Of a stretch of DNA of 64,000 bases, positions 45,393-54,797 are shown one piece after another. The notes under the pieces are model-generated. The model worked only from the letters and a program-made list of their open reading frames with translations, was not told where the DNA came from and did not search any database. How positions within the stretch are numbered: the stretch's first letter is position 1; each line of letters begins with the position of its first letter. The position numbers and the translations under genes are program-made. Source of the DNA: CG2-30-36-16 sp964372115 (lineage in GTDB: Bacteria; Bacteroidota; Ignavibacteria; Ignavibacteriales; Ignavibacteriaceae); contig CAYJPN010000025.1 of NCBI GenBank assembly GCA_964372115.1, positions 19,775-83,774 of the forward strand, given 5' to 3'.

Positions 45393-47003
45393 TTATACCG
45401 CTTTGGTTTTGAAGCCCTTCATCATCCAATTTTTTAATAAAATTAAACTTATTGGAGTAACTATTGCTATCAAACCATAAATTAGCCACATAAACTGTGT
45501 GTTCATATCCTCAGGCAGTGTGTTGATTGGGCAATAATGCATTAAAAACCAGCCTGAGTAAAAACCGGTAATTACTTTTGTTAGGAACCAGGGAAATTGC
45601 CCGACGCCCATATATAATCCGGTCATACCTTTAGGTGCTACTTCGGCAATCCATTGCAAAAAACGCGGCTGCCACATTGCTTCACCTACAGTCATCAAAA
45701 ATATATAAAGAAGCAGCAAATATACATTTGGTCCAAGCGCCAGAAGAAAAGTCGGCAGCGCCATTACTGTTGTTCCGAGAATCATCATGCGGTAAACATT
45801 TGCCCGGGCGGTTAAACCGGCAACAAGCGGCGCCAGGATAAATATGAGCAATGGGTTAAGATTTGAAAAAACCTCGAAATAGTTACCGACAAATGAACCG
45901 GCAAAGGCACGGTCGAGATAGTAAGGAATAGTTAACCAATTGTGGGCAAATAATGTCTGTACCGGGATAAGGATAAATATAAAAAGAGAAAAACGTTTAT
46001 CTCTAAATGGGTGCAGCGGACGTTTTCTTAAAAACTCAAAAATTGTTAAAACGAATGCTGCCACCGAGAGGATAAAAAACAAATCCAAATTGAGATTGAA
46101 CCCGAAAAAGTTAATTGCGTACTCAACATTTAACGGGTTATCCAAAGCAATGCCGGAAAAAATAAAAAGGAGAAGTGTTGCCATTGCGTATGCTATTAAA
46201 GGGATGTTGTTTATTTTCGGAGTAATTACTTTTTCTTCCTCTTCATCAGGCGAGGTATCGCCTGCATCAGCTTTTATACTTGCAACAGCCGCCTTGTCAT
46301 TTTTCTTTGATAAAACAATTAATGAAACCATAAGTGCGACAAATGTTAATCCGACATAAACCCAAAAAACAGCGGTTAAACCGTTTGGTGGAAAAACATC
46401 CTCAAAACGCTGGCGGGTAAATGAAGAAATAAAACCGGAGAAAAACGCGCCGAGATTCATAAAACCATAAATAGCAGCGTATGCCATTGCGGCAGTTTGA
46501 GGTGTTGTGTAACGTTTAACCCCTGCGTATGCTGCAGGCTGGTACAAACCATAAGCAATAACCATAATGAGCAAACCGGATGTCATCATAAAAAACATTG
46601 GCGACCACAAACCGGCGCCCATATTTAAACTGCCAGAAAGCGCCACGAAAAACCTGCCGGTTAAAAATAATATAAACGCAAGAGCAAGTGATTTTCGTAC
46701 GCCGATTTTATCGGACACCCCGCCAAGTATAAGCATTGAAAATGTTATGCCCCCGGTTACAAAACTGTAAATTAAACCTGCCTGCGCATCATCAACAGAA
46801 AGGTTTTCGGATGAATATTTTCCGAGTATGGTTAATATTCCGAAATAAACAAGTCCTTCAATAATATAAGGGACGTTGATGCCCTATAAAGCTTTTGGGG
46901 CTTTAAAGAAGGCAATAACCGTTTCCTTCAATTCCTTAAATGCATCCTTTACAACTTCGGATAAACTTTTCGGTTCTGTTTTTTCAGTCGTTTTGTCTGA
47001 CAT
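45393..47003 (-). pseudogene. MFS transporter (POT/PTR-like) interrupted by an in-frame amber codon
   Basis: The complete gene runs from the ATG at 47003 to 45393, 536 codons, but codon 40 is TAG (plus-strand CTA at 46884-46886). Seen: the N-terminal SDKTTEKTEPKSLSEVV, then APKAL-stop-GINVPYIIEGLVYFG, where a Trp (TGG) is expected, followed by twelve-helix MFS features such as GGVSDKIGVRKSLALAF (motif A). Frame before and after the stop is the same, so a single substitution explains it. TAG is an ordinary stop elsewhere in this window (nucleotidase, mini-Rhs), so recoding is unlikely. Re-initiation at internal ATGs (46736) would lose the first two helices. Sequencing error is an alternative. 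It follows tauE by 15 bp. Confidence 0.8.
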
Positions 47004-47018
47004 ACGATTCTCTCTTCA

Positions 47019-47768
47019 TTAAAAAACATTTAAAAGTTTTAATGCCATTATAAATATGGCAATAAACAAAACAAATTTTATAACCCCTTCCCCTTTTTTA
47101 ACGGAAATTTTTGCTGCCCACCATGCGCCCAAACCATTGCCGGCGGCAAGACTAAGCCCAAAACCCCAATGCACATTGCCCGTAATAATAAAAATTATAA
47201 GCGCGGGTATAGTAAAAATAAAAACTATAAATACCTTGTGCATATTTACATAAACAAGGTTTAATTTCATCAAATAATGAAGCGCGCCCATTAGCAAAAA
47301 ACCAACGCCAACCTGTATAAACCCGCCGTAAAATCCGATAAAAAACATTGATAGATGAGTCCATAATGAAATTTTTTTAGCCGGGTCATCCGAATAAACG
47401 GTTTTTGATTTAGGAATCATCATCGAAATGATAATGGCTATCATTACTACCGCGAGTATTTTTTGAAATAACTCGTCACTCATTTTTACCGCTGCTACCG
47501 CGCCTATTATTGAACCGGGGAGAGTGAGGAGTGAAAGTTTTATACTGGTGCCGAACTGAGAATATTTTTCTTTTTTAAAAGAGGAAACCGCTGCTACATT
47601 TTGAATAACGATGGCTATCCGGTTTGTGCCGTTCGCCAGGGCGGAGTCGAGACCGAGAAAAATAAGTACGGGCAGAGTTAACGAAGAACCGCCGCCAGCC
47701 ATAACATTAATTACACCGGATATTACACCGACGGAAAAAAGAAGAAGTGCAGCAGTTAGTTCGTTCAA
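47019..47768 (-). CDS. TauE/SafE-family sulfite/anion exporter
   Basis: 249 aa. Seen: eight hydrophobic helices with two half-motifs typical of TauE (LLFSVGVISGVINVMAGGGS and FFIGFYGGFIQVGVGFLLMG). TTG start at 47768; the overlapping ATG is out of frame. Known: members export sulfite, sulfoacetate or organic anions. Co-transcribed with the interrupted MFS gene (15 bp apart), so a shared export function may have been lost in part. Confidence 0.88.
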   Translation of the reverse strand: MNELTAALLLFSVGVISGVINVMAGGGSSLTLPVLIFLGLDSALANGTNRIAIVIQNVAAVSSFKKEKYSQFGTSIKLSLLTLPGSIIGAVAAVKMSDELFQKILAVVMIAIIISMMIPKSKTVYSDDPAKKISLWTHLSMFFIGFYGGFIQVGVGFLLMGALHYLMKLNLVYVNMHKVFIVFIFTIPALIIFIITGNVHWGFGLSLAAGNGLGAWWAAKISVKKGEGVIKFVLFIAIFIMALKLLNVF

Positions 47769-48349
47769 TATCGCTTCATGTTTAATTTCAATTGGTTCAA
47801 AACTAAATAAAAATTTGGTTAAAGTTTATTAATGAGGAATATTTTTTTATAAATAGTTAACGCGGTATGTTTGCAGTTTCAGCCGGCAGTTAGTCATTTG
47901 GATGAAGGGTTCCAATGTGCAGCTATTTGATTTAAGTATTGAAGATGGTGAGAGAAAAAGATAGCGCCCGGGAAAATATTTCTTTCTTTTTTCAAACCAA
48001 ATTAATACTTTTTAACAAGAAACATTTAGAGAAGATGGAGATGAGAGGCAAAACAATCACACAGTCCGTTAGCTAACGGATTAAACAAAGAACGAAACGA
48101 AATGAGAGCCTGGCACAAAAGTGCGCGCGCAGAGGAATCCTATACTAAAAATATTAATTAAATTATTCAAAATTTTGTCGTACTGATTTGGCAGAAGTCA
48201 GGAACCATTTAACCATTATGCGGTTGAAAAAGAAAAAACCAGATTATGGATAGTTCGAGTAAATTTAATATTTATATTATCGTGTGGGTATTTACATATG
48301 AATATTTTTTTATCATATTTGGGTTGGATTAACAAACACCGGAATTTTT
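47769..48349. other. 580-bp intergenic region with a 16-bp perfect palindrome
   Basis: Mostly AT-rich DNA without an open frame. It contains TCCGTTAGCTAACGGA at 48065-48080, a perfect palindrome that recurs with changes at 41833, 10677 and inside an Rhs tip at 55972. Promoters of tauE and phoH must lie in this stretch; no RNA gene was seen. Confidence 0.5.
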
Positions 48350-49720
48350 ATGGTAACCAAACAAAAATTGAAAAATTATAAATCAAAAAAAGCGCCGAAA
48401 ACTTTTATACTCGACACAAATGTTATCCTCCACGATTCAAGCTGCATTCATCAGTTTCAAGAGAATGATGTAATAATTCCTTTAACTGTTATTGAAGAGC
48501 TCGATCATTTTAAACGCGGCAGCCAGGTAATAAACTTAAACGCACGGGAGTTTGCCCGCACACTCGATATGATGACAGGCAGCGCGTTGTTTAACGGCGG
48601 CGTATCGATGGGTAAAAACAAAGGGAAAATGAGGATAGCTATTTCCAATGGTCTGAGCCCTGAAATAAAAAATATTTTTAGGGAAGATAATCCCGACCAT
48701 CGCATACTTTCTACCGCGTTTGATTGGAATAAAAAAATCGGCGGCAAGTCAACCGTGGTACTCGTCTCCAAAGATGTAAACCTAAGGATGAAAGCAAAAG
48801 CTCTCGGCATTCAGGCGGAAGATTACACAACCGACCGGGTAAAAAGTGTGGAGGAGCTTTACAGCGGGAAAGAAACAATTGACAATTTTGATGATGATAT
48901 AATCGTAAAATTTTTTCAGCCGCCTTATGAAGTGGAAGCGGCAAAAATTATAAAGAAGTTAAAAGGAGAAGTTGTTCCGAATAAATATTATGTTTTAAGA
49001 AATTTAAACCGTTCAGTACTCGCTTACCTCGACCACGATAAAGCGTTTTTCAGGAGGGTTGATAAATCGGTTACATACGGTATAAACCCGCGCAATGCCG
49101 AACAGACCTTTGCAATACACGCCCTTACAAACCGTAACATTCCGCTTGTTACTCTAACCGGTAAAGCGGGAACCGGAAAAACCCTGCTGGCGCTTGCAGG
49201 CGCGCTTGCAGTAAAAAAAGACTACAGGCAAATATACGTTGCCCGCCCTATTGTTCCGTTGAGCAACAAAGACATCGGATTTTTGCCCGGTGATGTTCAA
49301 AGCAAACTTGAACCTTATATGCAGCCTTTATGGGATAATATTAAAGTTATACAGGATCAGTTTTCTGAAAACGATAAAAACTTTGTAGCTATCAACACGA
49401 TGATAAAAGATTCAAAACTTGTTGTTGAACCTCTTTCTTATATTCGTGGAAGAAGTTTACAGCGTATATTTTTTATTGTGGATGAAGCGCAGAATTTAAC
49501 TCCCCACGAAATTAAAACAATAATTACGCGTGTGGGTGAAGGTTCAAAAATAGTTTTTACTGGAGATATCTATCAAATTGACCATCCTTATCTCGATTCG
49601 CAATCGAATGGGCTGACATACTTGATAGATCATTTTAAAGGACAGGAACTTTACTCGCATATAAATCTTGAAAAAGGAGAGCGGTCGGAATTGGCGGAGC
49701 TGGCAAGCAATTTATTATAA
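48350..49720 (+). CDS. PIN-PhoH fusion protein (PhoH2-type RNase/ATPase)
   Basis: 456 aa. Seen: N-terminal PIN domain (KTFILDTNVILHDSSCIHQF, LTVIEELDHFKRGSQVINL, with the conserved acidic residues), then a PhoH ATPase with Walker A VTLTGKAGTGKTLLALAG, RPIVPLSNKDIGFLPGD, Walker B IFFIVDEAQNLTPHEIKTII and sensor VFTGDIYQIDHPYLD. Known: PhoH2 proteins couple RNA helicase and PIN ribonuclease activities. Ribosome site GGAATTTTT. Monocistronic, followed by a terminator. Confidence 0.95.
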   Translation: MVTKQKLKNYKSKKAPKTFILDTNVILHDSSCIHQFQENDVIIPLTVIEELDHFKRGSQVINLNAREFARTLDMMTGSALFNGGVSMGKNKGKMRIAISNGLSPEIKNIFREDNPDHRILSTAFDWNKKIGGKSTVVLVSKDVNLRMKAKALGIQAEDYTTDRVKSVEELYSGKETIDNFDDDIIVKFFQPPYEVEAAKIIKKLKGEVVPNKYYVLRNLNRSVLAYLDHDKAFFRRVDKSVTYGINPRNAEQTFAIHALTNRNIPLVTLTGKAGTGKTLLALAGALAVKKDYRQIYVARPIVPLSNKDIGFLPGDVQSKLEPYMQPLWDNIKVIQDQFSENDKNFVAINTMIKDSKLVVEPLSYIRGRSLQRIFFIVDEAQNLTPHEIKTIITRVGEGSKIVFTGDIYQIDHPYLDSQSNGLTYLIDHFKGQELYSHINLEKGERSELAELASNLL

Positions 49721-49742
49721 TATTCATTCGGTTTAAAATAAC

Positions 49743-49772
49743 AAAGCTGCTCATTTTTGGTGAACAGCTTTT
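49743..49772 (+). terminator. Rho-independent terminator after the PIN-PhoH gene
   Basis: AAAGCTG...CAGCTTT with a 16-base loop and a following TTTC, 25 bp after the stop. Confidence 0.65.
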
Positions 49773-49787
49773 TCTCTCTTTAGTTCA

Positions 49788-50225
49788 TTAATCGTAAGGG
49801 GTATATCTAAACCTTGCTGAATTTTGAAGACCATTAATAAAATAATCATTCACTACTCTCATACGGGGAATAACTCTTTGCCTCGCTGCTGTTTCGTAAA
49901 ATGTTGGTCTCATTCCTCTATCGAACGCTGCGGCAGATTGATACTGCTGCGAAGAATTTGATTGAACATCTTCAACACTTCGGATATAATCCGGATGGTT
50001 GACTGAGTCTGCTCTTAGAGAAAAAACCTGCGAGGAGTAATCAGCCAGAGTCGGTATATGGGTCCTCATTTGTGTAAAATCTTGTTTGGCTTTGTCAACA
50101 CCGCTTTCCTCGAAAAAATCTCTTCTTCCTCTTGAGCGGGAAATTAAAAAAGATATAACCACTAAAAGTGCGGCTCCAATGGTTACAGCTATTATTGATG
50201 TTAAAATTATACTGCTTAGTGTCAT
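49788..50225 (-). CDS. Single-pass membrane protein of unknown function
   Basis: 145 aa from the ATG at 50225 (AAAGGA upstream). Seen: one N-terminal transmembrane helix (IILTSIIAVTIGAALLVVISFLI) followed by a basic stop-transfer (SRSRGRR) and a polar cytoplasmic tail rich in Gln, Ser and Arg, without a known domain. Not recognised. Converges on phoH from the other strand. Confidence 0.65.
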   Translation of the reverse strand: MTLSSIILTSIIAVTIGAALLVVISFLISRSRGRRDFFEESGVDKAKQDFTQMRTHIPTLADYSSQVFSLRADSVNHPDYIRSVEDVQSNSSQQYQSAAAFDRGMRPTFYETAARQRVIPRMRVVNDYFINGLQNSARFRYTPYD

Positions 50226-50605
50226 CAATAAATCCTTTATGGATGAATAAATACTATCGTCTGTGTTTGTTTATGCAGGAGTTATGCCACCGGCAAAACT
50301 TTGATATTGGCTAAATTTGGGGTTATATAGATTTTACAATTGTATCATTCTAGTACACCACATCATTATAAAACAAAAAATGAGGGATGAAGAATTATTT
50401 TTTGAGACAATATTTTGTTTACCGATTTTGTTTTACCAAACTAATCGTCAAACATTATTGCTTGTTTACTATTTTAAAAATCCCTTTTGCCTATCCTAAA
50501 TTCGTTTCTTCTTACGTTGTCCTTTGTCCCTTTAATCTCTAATTTTGAACTAATAATTTGAAAAATTTATCATCTTAAAAACAACCTTAACAGAAGGAAG
50601 AAATT
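50226..50605. other. Intergenic region upstream of tdh
   Basis: About 380 bp of AT-rich DNA. It contains the promoter of the tdh-kbl operon by position; no riboswitch-like fold, repeat or open frame was recognised. Confidence 0.4.
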
Positions 50606-51646
50606 ATGAAAAAGATGAAGGCTCTTGTAAAAAAATCATCCGAACCCGGCTTGTGGCTTGATGAAGTGCCGGTTCCGGAAGTTGGAATAAATGATGTTCT
50701 TATAAAAATAAAACAAACCGCAATTTGCGGCACCGATGTACACATTTATAACTGGGATGAATGGGCGCAAAAAACTATTCCGGTTCCAATGGTTGTTGGT
50801 CACGAATATATGGGTGTTGTGGAAGCCGTAGGAAGTAATGTGCATGATGTAAAAATTGGCGAGGTTGTAAGCGGCGAAGGACATCTTGTTTGCGGACACT
50901 GCCGGCATTGCCGCGCGGGGCGCGGTCATCTTTGTCCATATACAAAAGGCGTCGGTGTTAACCGTGCCGGTGCGTTCGCTGAGTATCTTTCAATACCGGT
51001 TACAAATATCTGGCACAACGACCATAAAACACCCGATGATATTTTATCGATATTCGATCCGTTCGGAAATGCCACGCACACGGCTCTTTCATTTGAACTG
51101 CTCGGCGAAGATGTTTTAATAACCGGCGCCGGACCTATCGGGATAATGGCTGCCGCAATCGCAAAACACGCCGGCTCGCGCAATGTTGTTATAACCGATA
51201 TGAATCCTTACCGCCTTGAGCTCGCGCGAAAAGTAGGCGTTACCCGCGCTGTAGATGTATCAAAAGAGAAACTTAACGATGTTGTTAAAGAACTTGGCAT
51301 GAAAGAAGGTTTTGATGTCGGTCTCGAAATGTCGGGTAACATACACGCGCTTAATGATATGATTGAAGTTATGTTCCACGGCGGCAACATAGCGCTGCTT
51401 GGTATTCTCCCTTCATCCGCCGCTATAAACTGGGAAAAAGTTATATTCAGCGGTTTAACATTACGCGGAATCTACGGAAGAAAAATGTTTGAGACGTGGT
51501 ATAAAATGTCGGTAATGGTTCAATCGGGTTTGGATATATCGCCGGTAATAACCCACAAATTTTCATACAAAGATTTTATAGAAGGCTTTGAATTAATGAA
51601 ATCGGGCAACTCCGGAAAAATATTACTCGACTGGAAAGAAATTTAA
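50606..51646 (+). CDS. tdh: L-threonine 3-dehydrogenase
   Basis: 346 aa. Seen: zinc-dependent medium-chain dehydrogenase: catalytic-zinc residues in ICGTDVHIYNWDEWA and GHEYMGVVEAVG, structural zinc cysteines in CGHCRHCRAGRGHLC, NAD-binding ITGAGPIGIMAAAIAKHAG. The NWDEWAQ block is specific for Tdh. Known: oxidises threonine to 2-amino-3-oxobutyrate with NAD. Strong Shine-Dalgarno (GAAGGAAG). It is followed after 21 bp by kbl, which uses the product, so the two make glycine and acetyl-CoA from threonine. Confidence 0.97.
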   Translation: MKKMKALVKKSSEPGLWLDEVPVPEVGINDVLIKIKQTAICGTDVHIYNWDEWAQKTIPVPMVVGHEYMGVVEAVGSNVHDVKIGEVVSGEGHLVCGHCRHCRAGRGHLCPYTKGVGVNRAGAFAEYLSIPVTNIWHNDHKTPDDILSIFDPFGNATHTALSFELLGEDVLITGAGPIGIMAAAIAKHAGSRNVVITDMNPYRLELARKVGVTRAVDVSKEKLNDVVKELGMKEGFDVGLEMSGNIHALNDMIEVMFHGGNIALLGILPSSAAINWEKVIFSGLTLRGIYGRKMFETWYKMSVMVQSGLDISPVITHKFSYKDFIEGFELMKSGNSGKILLDWKEI

Positions 51647-51667
51647 AAATAAAAAGAAAGGATTACG

Positions 51668-52852
51668 ATGTACGGTTCAATAAAGGAACAGCTTCGTGAG
51701 ACGCTTAATAATATTGAAAGCGAAGGACTCTACAAAAAAGAGAGAATTATTACCAGCCCGCAAAGCGCAAACATTTATGTTGCCGGCGGTATAAAAGTTT
51801 TAAATATGTGCGCCAACAATTATCTCGGTCTGGCGGACAACAAAGAAATAATAGAAGCCGCAAAAGCAAGCTTAGACAAATGGGGCTACGGTTTATCATC
51901 CGTACGTTTTATTTGCGGAACGCAGGAAATACATAAAGAATTGGAAAGTAAAATTTCTCACTTTCTCGGCACCGAGGATACTATTCTTTACACTTCATGC
52001 TTCGACGCAAACGGCGGTTTGTTTGAAACACTTCTTAATGAGGAAGACGCAATAATAAGCGACGCGTTAAATCACGCTTCTATAATTGACGGCGTAAGGC
52101 TCAGCAAAGCGCAGCGTTTCCGTTACGCAAACAACGATATGAACGAACTCGAAGAAAAATTAAAAGAAACAAAATCGGCGCGTTACAGGTTAATAGCAAC
52201 CGATGGTGTTTTTTCTATGGACGGTTATATTGCAAACCTAAAAGCCATTTGCGATATGGCAGATAAATACGACGCGATGGTTATGGTTGACGACTCGCAC
52301 GCTGTTGGTTTTATGGGCAAACATGGTAAAGGCACGCACGAATATAACGAGGTAATGGGTCGTATTGATATTATTACCGGCACGCTCGGCAAAGCGCTCG
52401 GCGGCGCAAGCGGCGGTTACACATCGGGCAGAAAAGAAATTATAGAACTTCTTCGTCAGCGTTCGCGTCCCTATTTATTCAGCAACACGGTTGCGCCGGC
52501 TATTGTTGCCGCCTCAATAAAAGTGCTCGATATGTTAGAGTCGTCCACACTCTTGCGGGATAAACTTGAAGAGAACACAAAATATTTTAGAACCGAAATA
52601 AAAAAAGCGGGTCTCGAAATAAAAGACGGCGTGCACCCGATAGTTCCTATTATGCTTGGTGATGCCGCGCTGTCGCAAAAATTTGCCGCGCGCATGCTCG
52701 AAAAAGGCGTTTACGTAATCGGCTTTTTCTTCCCTGTTGTACCGAAAGGAACCGCGAGAATACGCACACAAATTTCAGCAGCACACACAAAAGCCGACCT
52801 TGATTTTGCGGTAAATGCATTTAAAGAAGTAAAACAAGAACTTGGTTTGTAA
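51668..52852 (+). CDS. kbl: Glycine C-acetyltransferase (2-amino-3-ketobutyrate CoA ligase)
   Basis: 394 aa, PLP-dependent alpha-oxoamine synthase. Seen: CANNYLGLADNKEIIEAA, GYGLSSVRFICGTQEIHKEL, DDSHAVGFMGKHGKG and the Schiff-base lysine in ITGTLGKALGGASGGYTS. Known: cleaves 2-amino-3-oxobutyrate with CoA to glycine and acetyl-CoA. The operon ends here: the reading frame of a truncated Rhs gene begins within about 50 bp of the stop, so the chromosome junction with the Rhs region is immediately downstream. Confidence 0.97.
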   Translation: MYGSIKEQLRETLNNIESEGLYKKERIITSPQSANIYVAGGIKVLNMCANNYLGLADNKEIIEAAKASLDKWGYGLSSVRFICGTQEIHKELESKISHFLGTEDTILYTSCFDANGGLFETLLNEEDAIISDALNHASIIDGVRLSKAQRFRYANNDMNELEEKLKETKSARYRLIATDGVFSMDGYIANLKAICDMADKYDAMVMVDDSHAVGFMGKHGKGTHEYNEVMGRIDIITGTLGKALGGASGGYTSGRKEIIELLRQRSRPYLFSNTVAPAIVAASIKVLDMLESSTLLRDKLEENTKYFRTEIKKAGLEIKDGVHPIVPIMLGDAALSQKFAARMLEKGVYVIGFFFPVVPKGTARIRTQISAAHTKADLDFAVNAFKEVKQELGL

Positions 52853-52899
52853 AATAATTTTGCCCCGGCGTGCATGTCCCGTTTTTTTTACGGCGCATG

Positions 52900-53651
52900 C
52901 ATTACCGGAGTTATTAACTATAATTAAGGAAACGTTGGGTTACTTTAAAAACGGTAATGTATCTTCACTTGGTTTGGTAAACAAAGGTAACAGTTCGTGG
53001 CAAAACCTCAACTTCACCTATACTTACGATGATCAATCGAGGTTGATGTCAAATGTCTGCTCAAACGCGAACTACACTGAAAATTACCAATACGACCCGG
53101 ATGGAAATATTTCGTCGAAGAATAGAACCGGACAAAATATTTCTTACTTCTACACAAACGGAACAAATAAATTGGACCATGTGCTGTTTAATGGTTATAC
53201 AAAAAACTACAGTTACGACCCCCGTGGAAATGCTGTTTCAGACAACCTGAACTTAACCTCGCTTTACAACTATGATTACAGAAATCTTCCGCTGCAGGTT
53301 GAGAACGAAGATATGGTTGATTACTACTACGACGATGCCGGGAACCGGATAGGCAAAAACGGATCGAGCGGAATGGAATTTTACTTGCGGGACAATAACG
53401 GGCGCGAGCTTGCAATATACCAGCTTGCAAACACCGGTCACCAATTAAAGATGGTTAACCTTTACGGCAACGGGCTGATGGGCAGAGTTGATGTTAACTG
53501 GGAGGAAGTGGAAACAACAAATGAGCGTGGCGAGCCGGAAATAGGCTGGGAGCGCTATGACTCCCGCAACTACTACATTAAAGACCACCTCGGCAGCATA
53601 CGTGTTGTTGTTGACCAGGATGGAGAAATTGTAAGCGCGCAAGATTATTAC
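52900..53651 (+). pseudogene. Rhs-family protein, 5'-truncated; interrupted by a MITE-like element
   Basis: The open frame spans 52842-53699, but Rhs homology begins only near 52920 (TLGYFKNGNVSSLGLVNKG), well inside the repeat region; its first codons are fortuitous and overlap kbl. Seen: YD/Rhs repeats (YDDQSRLMSN, YQYDPDGNISSKN, YSYDPRGNAVSDN, YYYDDAGNRIGKN), then RNYYIKDHLGSIRVVVDQDG. Coding stops matching Rhs at DYYP, where a palindromic element is inserted (53652-54008); the frame ends in GCEN. Known: Rhs/YD proteins form a shell around a C-terminal toxin and are about 1500 residues or longer; most of the N-terminus is missing, lost at the kbl junction. Confidence 0.85.
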
Positions 53652-54008
53652 CCCCCGACACAGTCGCATAGGCGTCAACTTAAGGGATGTGAAAATTAAA
53701 TTAATTTTTGATTATGATGCTGTAATTCTAATAAAATAAAACTATATAGCACTCCTACGGAGTGCTGGTATATTGGGTATTTATGTATTTCTACAAATAT
53801 TTCGCTCCTCTGGAGCGAAGATAAACAAGTTAAAAACTCCGTTAGGAGTTAAATGTTAATAGAATTAGATAACACAAAACAAATCGCAGCCCATTAGGAG
53901 TGCCATATAAAAAATAAAAGCATTTAGTAACCATATTCAATTATATTTTAATGATTTACACAAATTATTAATAAAATTAAGTTGACGCCTATGCGACACA
54001 GTCGGGGG
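53652..54008 (+). mobile_element. MITE-like insertion with 32-bp terminal inverted repeats
   Basis: Left arm 53652-53683 and right arm 53977-54008 are inverted copies: 29 of 32 bases match, with the central 20 (TCGCATAGGCGTCAACTTAA) perfect; the ends are CCCCCGAC/GTCGGGGG. The element splits the Rhs sequence exactly between the DYYP and GET parts of the conserved DYYPFGET motif. It carries no open frame of note and holds several REP-like hairpins. It is therefore a non-autonomous transposable element; the transposase is not in this window. A CACAG direct repeat flanks the perfect 20-bp arms and may instead be an older target duplication. Confidence 0.8.
53749..53902 (+). repeat. REP-like GGAG hairpin cluster inside the MITE-like element
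   Basis: Successive small palindromes: GCACTCCTACGGAGTGC (53749-53765), TTCGCTCCTCTGGAGCGAA (53801-53819), AACTCCGTTAGGAGTT (53835-53850) and a half copy near 53890. They share CTCC/GGAG stems. REP-type elements mobilised by single-strand tyrosine transposases have this look. Confidence 0.65.
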
Positions 54009-54190
54009 CGAAACTCTTAGAACTTACACAGTAGGCAGCGGGCAAAACGACAAATACAAATTCACCGAAAAAGAGCGTGACATTGAAACCGGTTATGATT
54101 ATTTTGGCGCACGTTATTATGACAGCCGTATAGGCAGATGGCTCTCAGTAGACCCGCTGGCGGACCTGTCCCGTATCTTCGCGGGATAAG
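54009..54190 (+). pseudogene. Rhs core tip, second half of the interrupted gene
   Basis: Continuation of the disrupted Rhs: GETLRTYTVGSGQNDKYKFT, ERDIETGYDYFGARYYDSR and IGRWLSVDPLAD. After LAD a 22-bp hairpin sequence (54165-54186) is inserted and creates a stop (TAA at 54187-54189), shifting the frame to the toxin part. Without the MITE and the hairpin the Rhs frame would be nearly continuous from 52900 into the toxin. Confidence 0.85.
54165..54186 (+). repeat. 22-bp hairpin insertion (family A) in an Rhs tip
   Basis: CCTGTCCCGtatcttCGCGGGA, inserted between GCGGA and TAAG of the LADKY codons. A near-identical insertion (one base different) sits at the same place in another Rhs tip at 61476-61497. 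Confidence 0.85.
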
Positions 54191-54778
54191 TACCCGGGCT
54201 GGAGTCCGTATAATTATACACTAAATAATCCGTTGAGGTTTATTGACCCGGATGGAAGATTTGTTGGTGACCCTATAACCGTAAGCGTTGCGGGAGCGGC
54301 TGTGGTGATTGGGACTGGAATACTAGTAACTGCTGCAATTATTGATGCAGCAAAAAATAACCATGGGAAAATTCCTTCTCAATGGGAAGTTGGAGCGTCA
54401 CTGCTTAAAACTGGATTACAAGCTTACAACGACATTAAGAATTGGTTTACCGAGGAACAAAAAACTAGCGGTGCTGGTAGTGAGGGTGAATCAAGTCAAG
54501 TCGATTGGAATAATCCAGTAAGGCCTGAACAGTTAGGTGATACATGGAAGGAAACAACTTCTAATGAAAACAAAAGTGGTAACCATAAAGAATATTCAAA
54601 TACAGAAACTGGTGAAAAAGTTCGGTTTGATAAAGGCGTATCGGGAGCTAAAGGCTACGAAGGCAAAGATCATTATCATAGATATAATCCTAAATCTACT
54701 GGGAAGAAGGATAAATATTTAGATAAAAATGGAAATCCTTGTAAGCAAGGTTCGAAAGCTTCACATATAGTATTATGA
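54188..54778 (+). pseudogene. Rhs C-terminal toxin domain, Ntox24-like, cut off from its Rhs core
   Basis: The frame from 54188 reads KYPGWSPYNYTLNNPLRFID then the DPDG boundary and a variable C-terminal domain of about 170 residues. Seen: a short hydrophobic stretch (VSVAGAAVVIGTGILVTAAI), a linker, and the end HYHRYNPKSTGKKDKYLDKN followed by GNPCKQGSKASHIVL, which resembles polymorphic toxin type 24 tails (candidate nuclease). The assignment is tentative. Because the hairpin and MITE break the gene, the toxin has no normal start (54233 is a TTG inside the core). It is 19 bp upstream of its likely immunity gene. Confidence 0.65.
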
Positions 54779-54797
54779 AAGTAGATTTGGTGATATA

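Noticed and set aside
46884..46886. UAG recoding (for example pyrrolysine) in the MFS gene
   Set aside because: Other genes here end normally with TAG and homologues are expected to have Trp at this place; no pyl genes are visible.
47769..48349. tRNA or small RNA gene in the 580-bp gap
   Set aside because: No cloverleaf, conserved CCA-end stem or clear promoter-terminator pair could be found by eye.
53749..53902. CRISPR array
   Set aside because: The repeats are short palindromes of differing sequence and spacing, not identical direct repeats with unique spacers; no cas genes nearby.
54233..54235. TTG at 54233 as a genuine toxin start
   Set aside because: It is the Leu codon of the conserved NNPLRFIDPDG core, with no ribosome site; the toxin is part of a broken longer gene.
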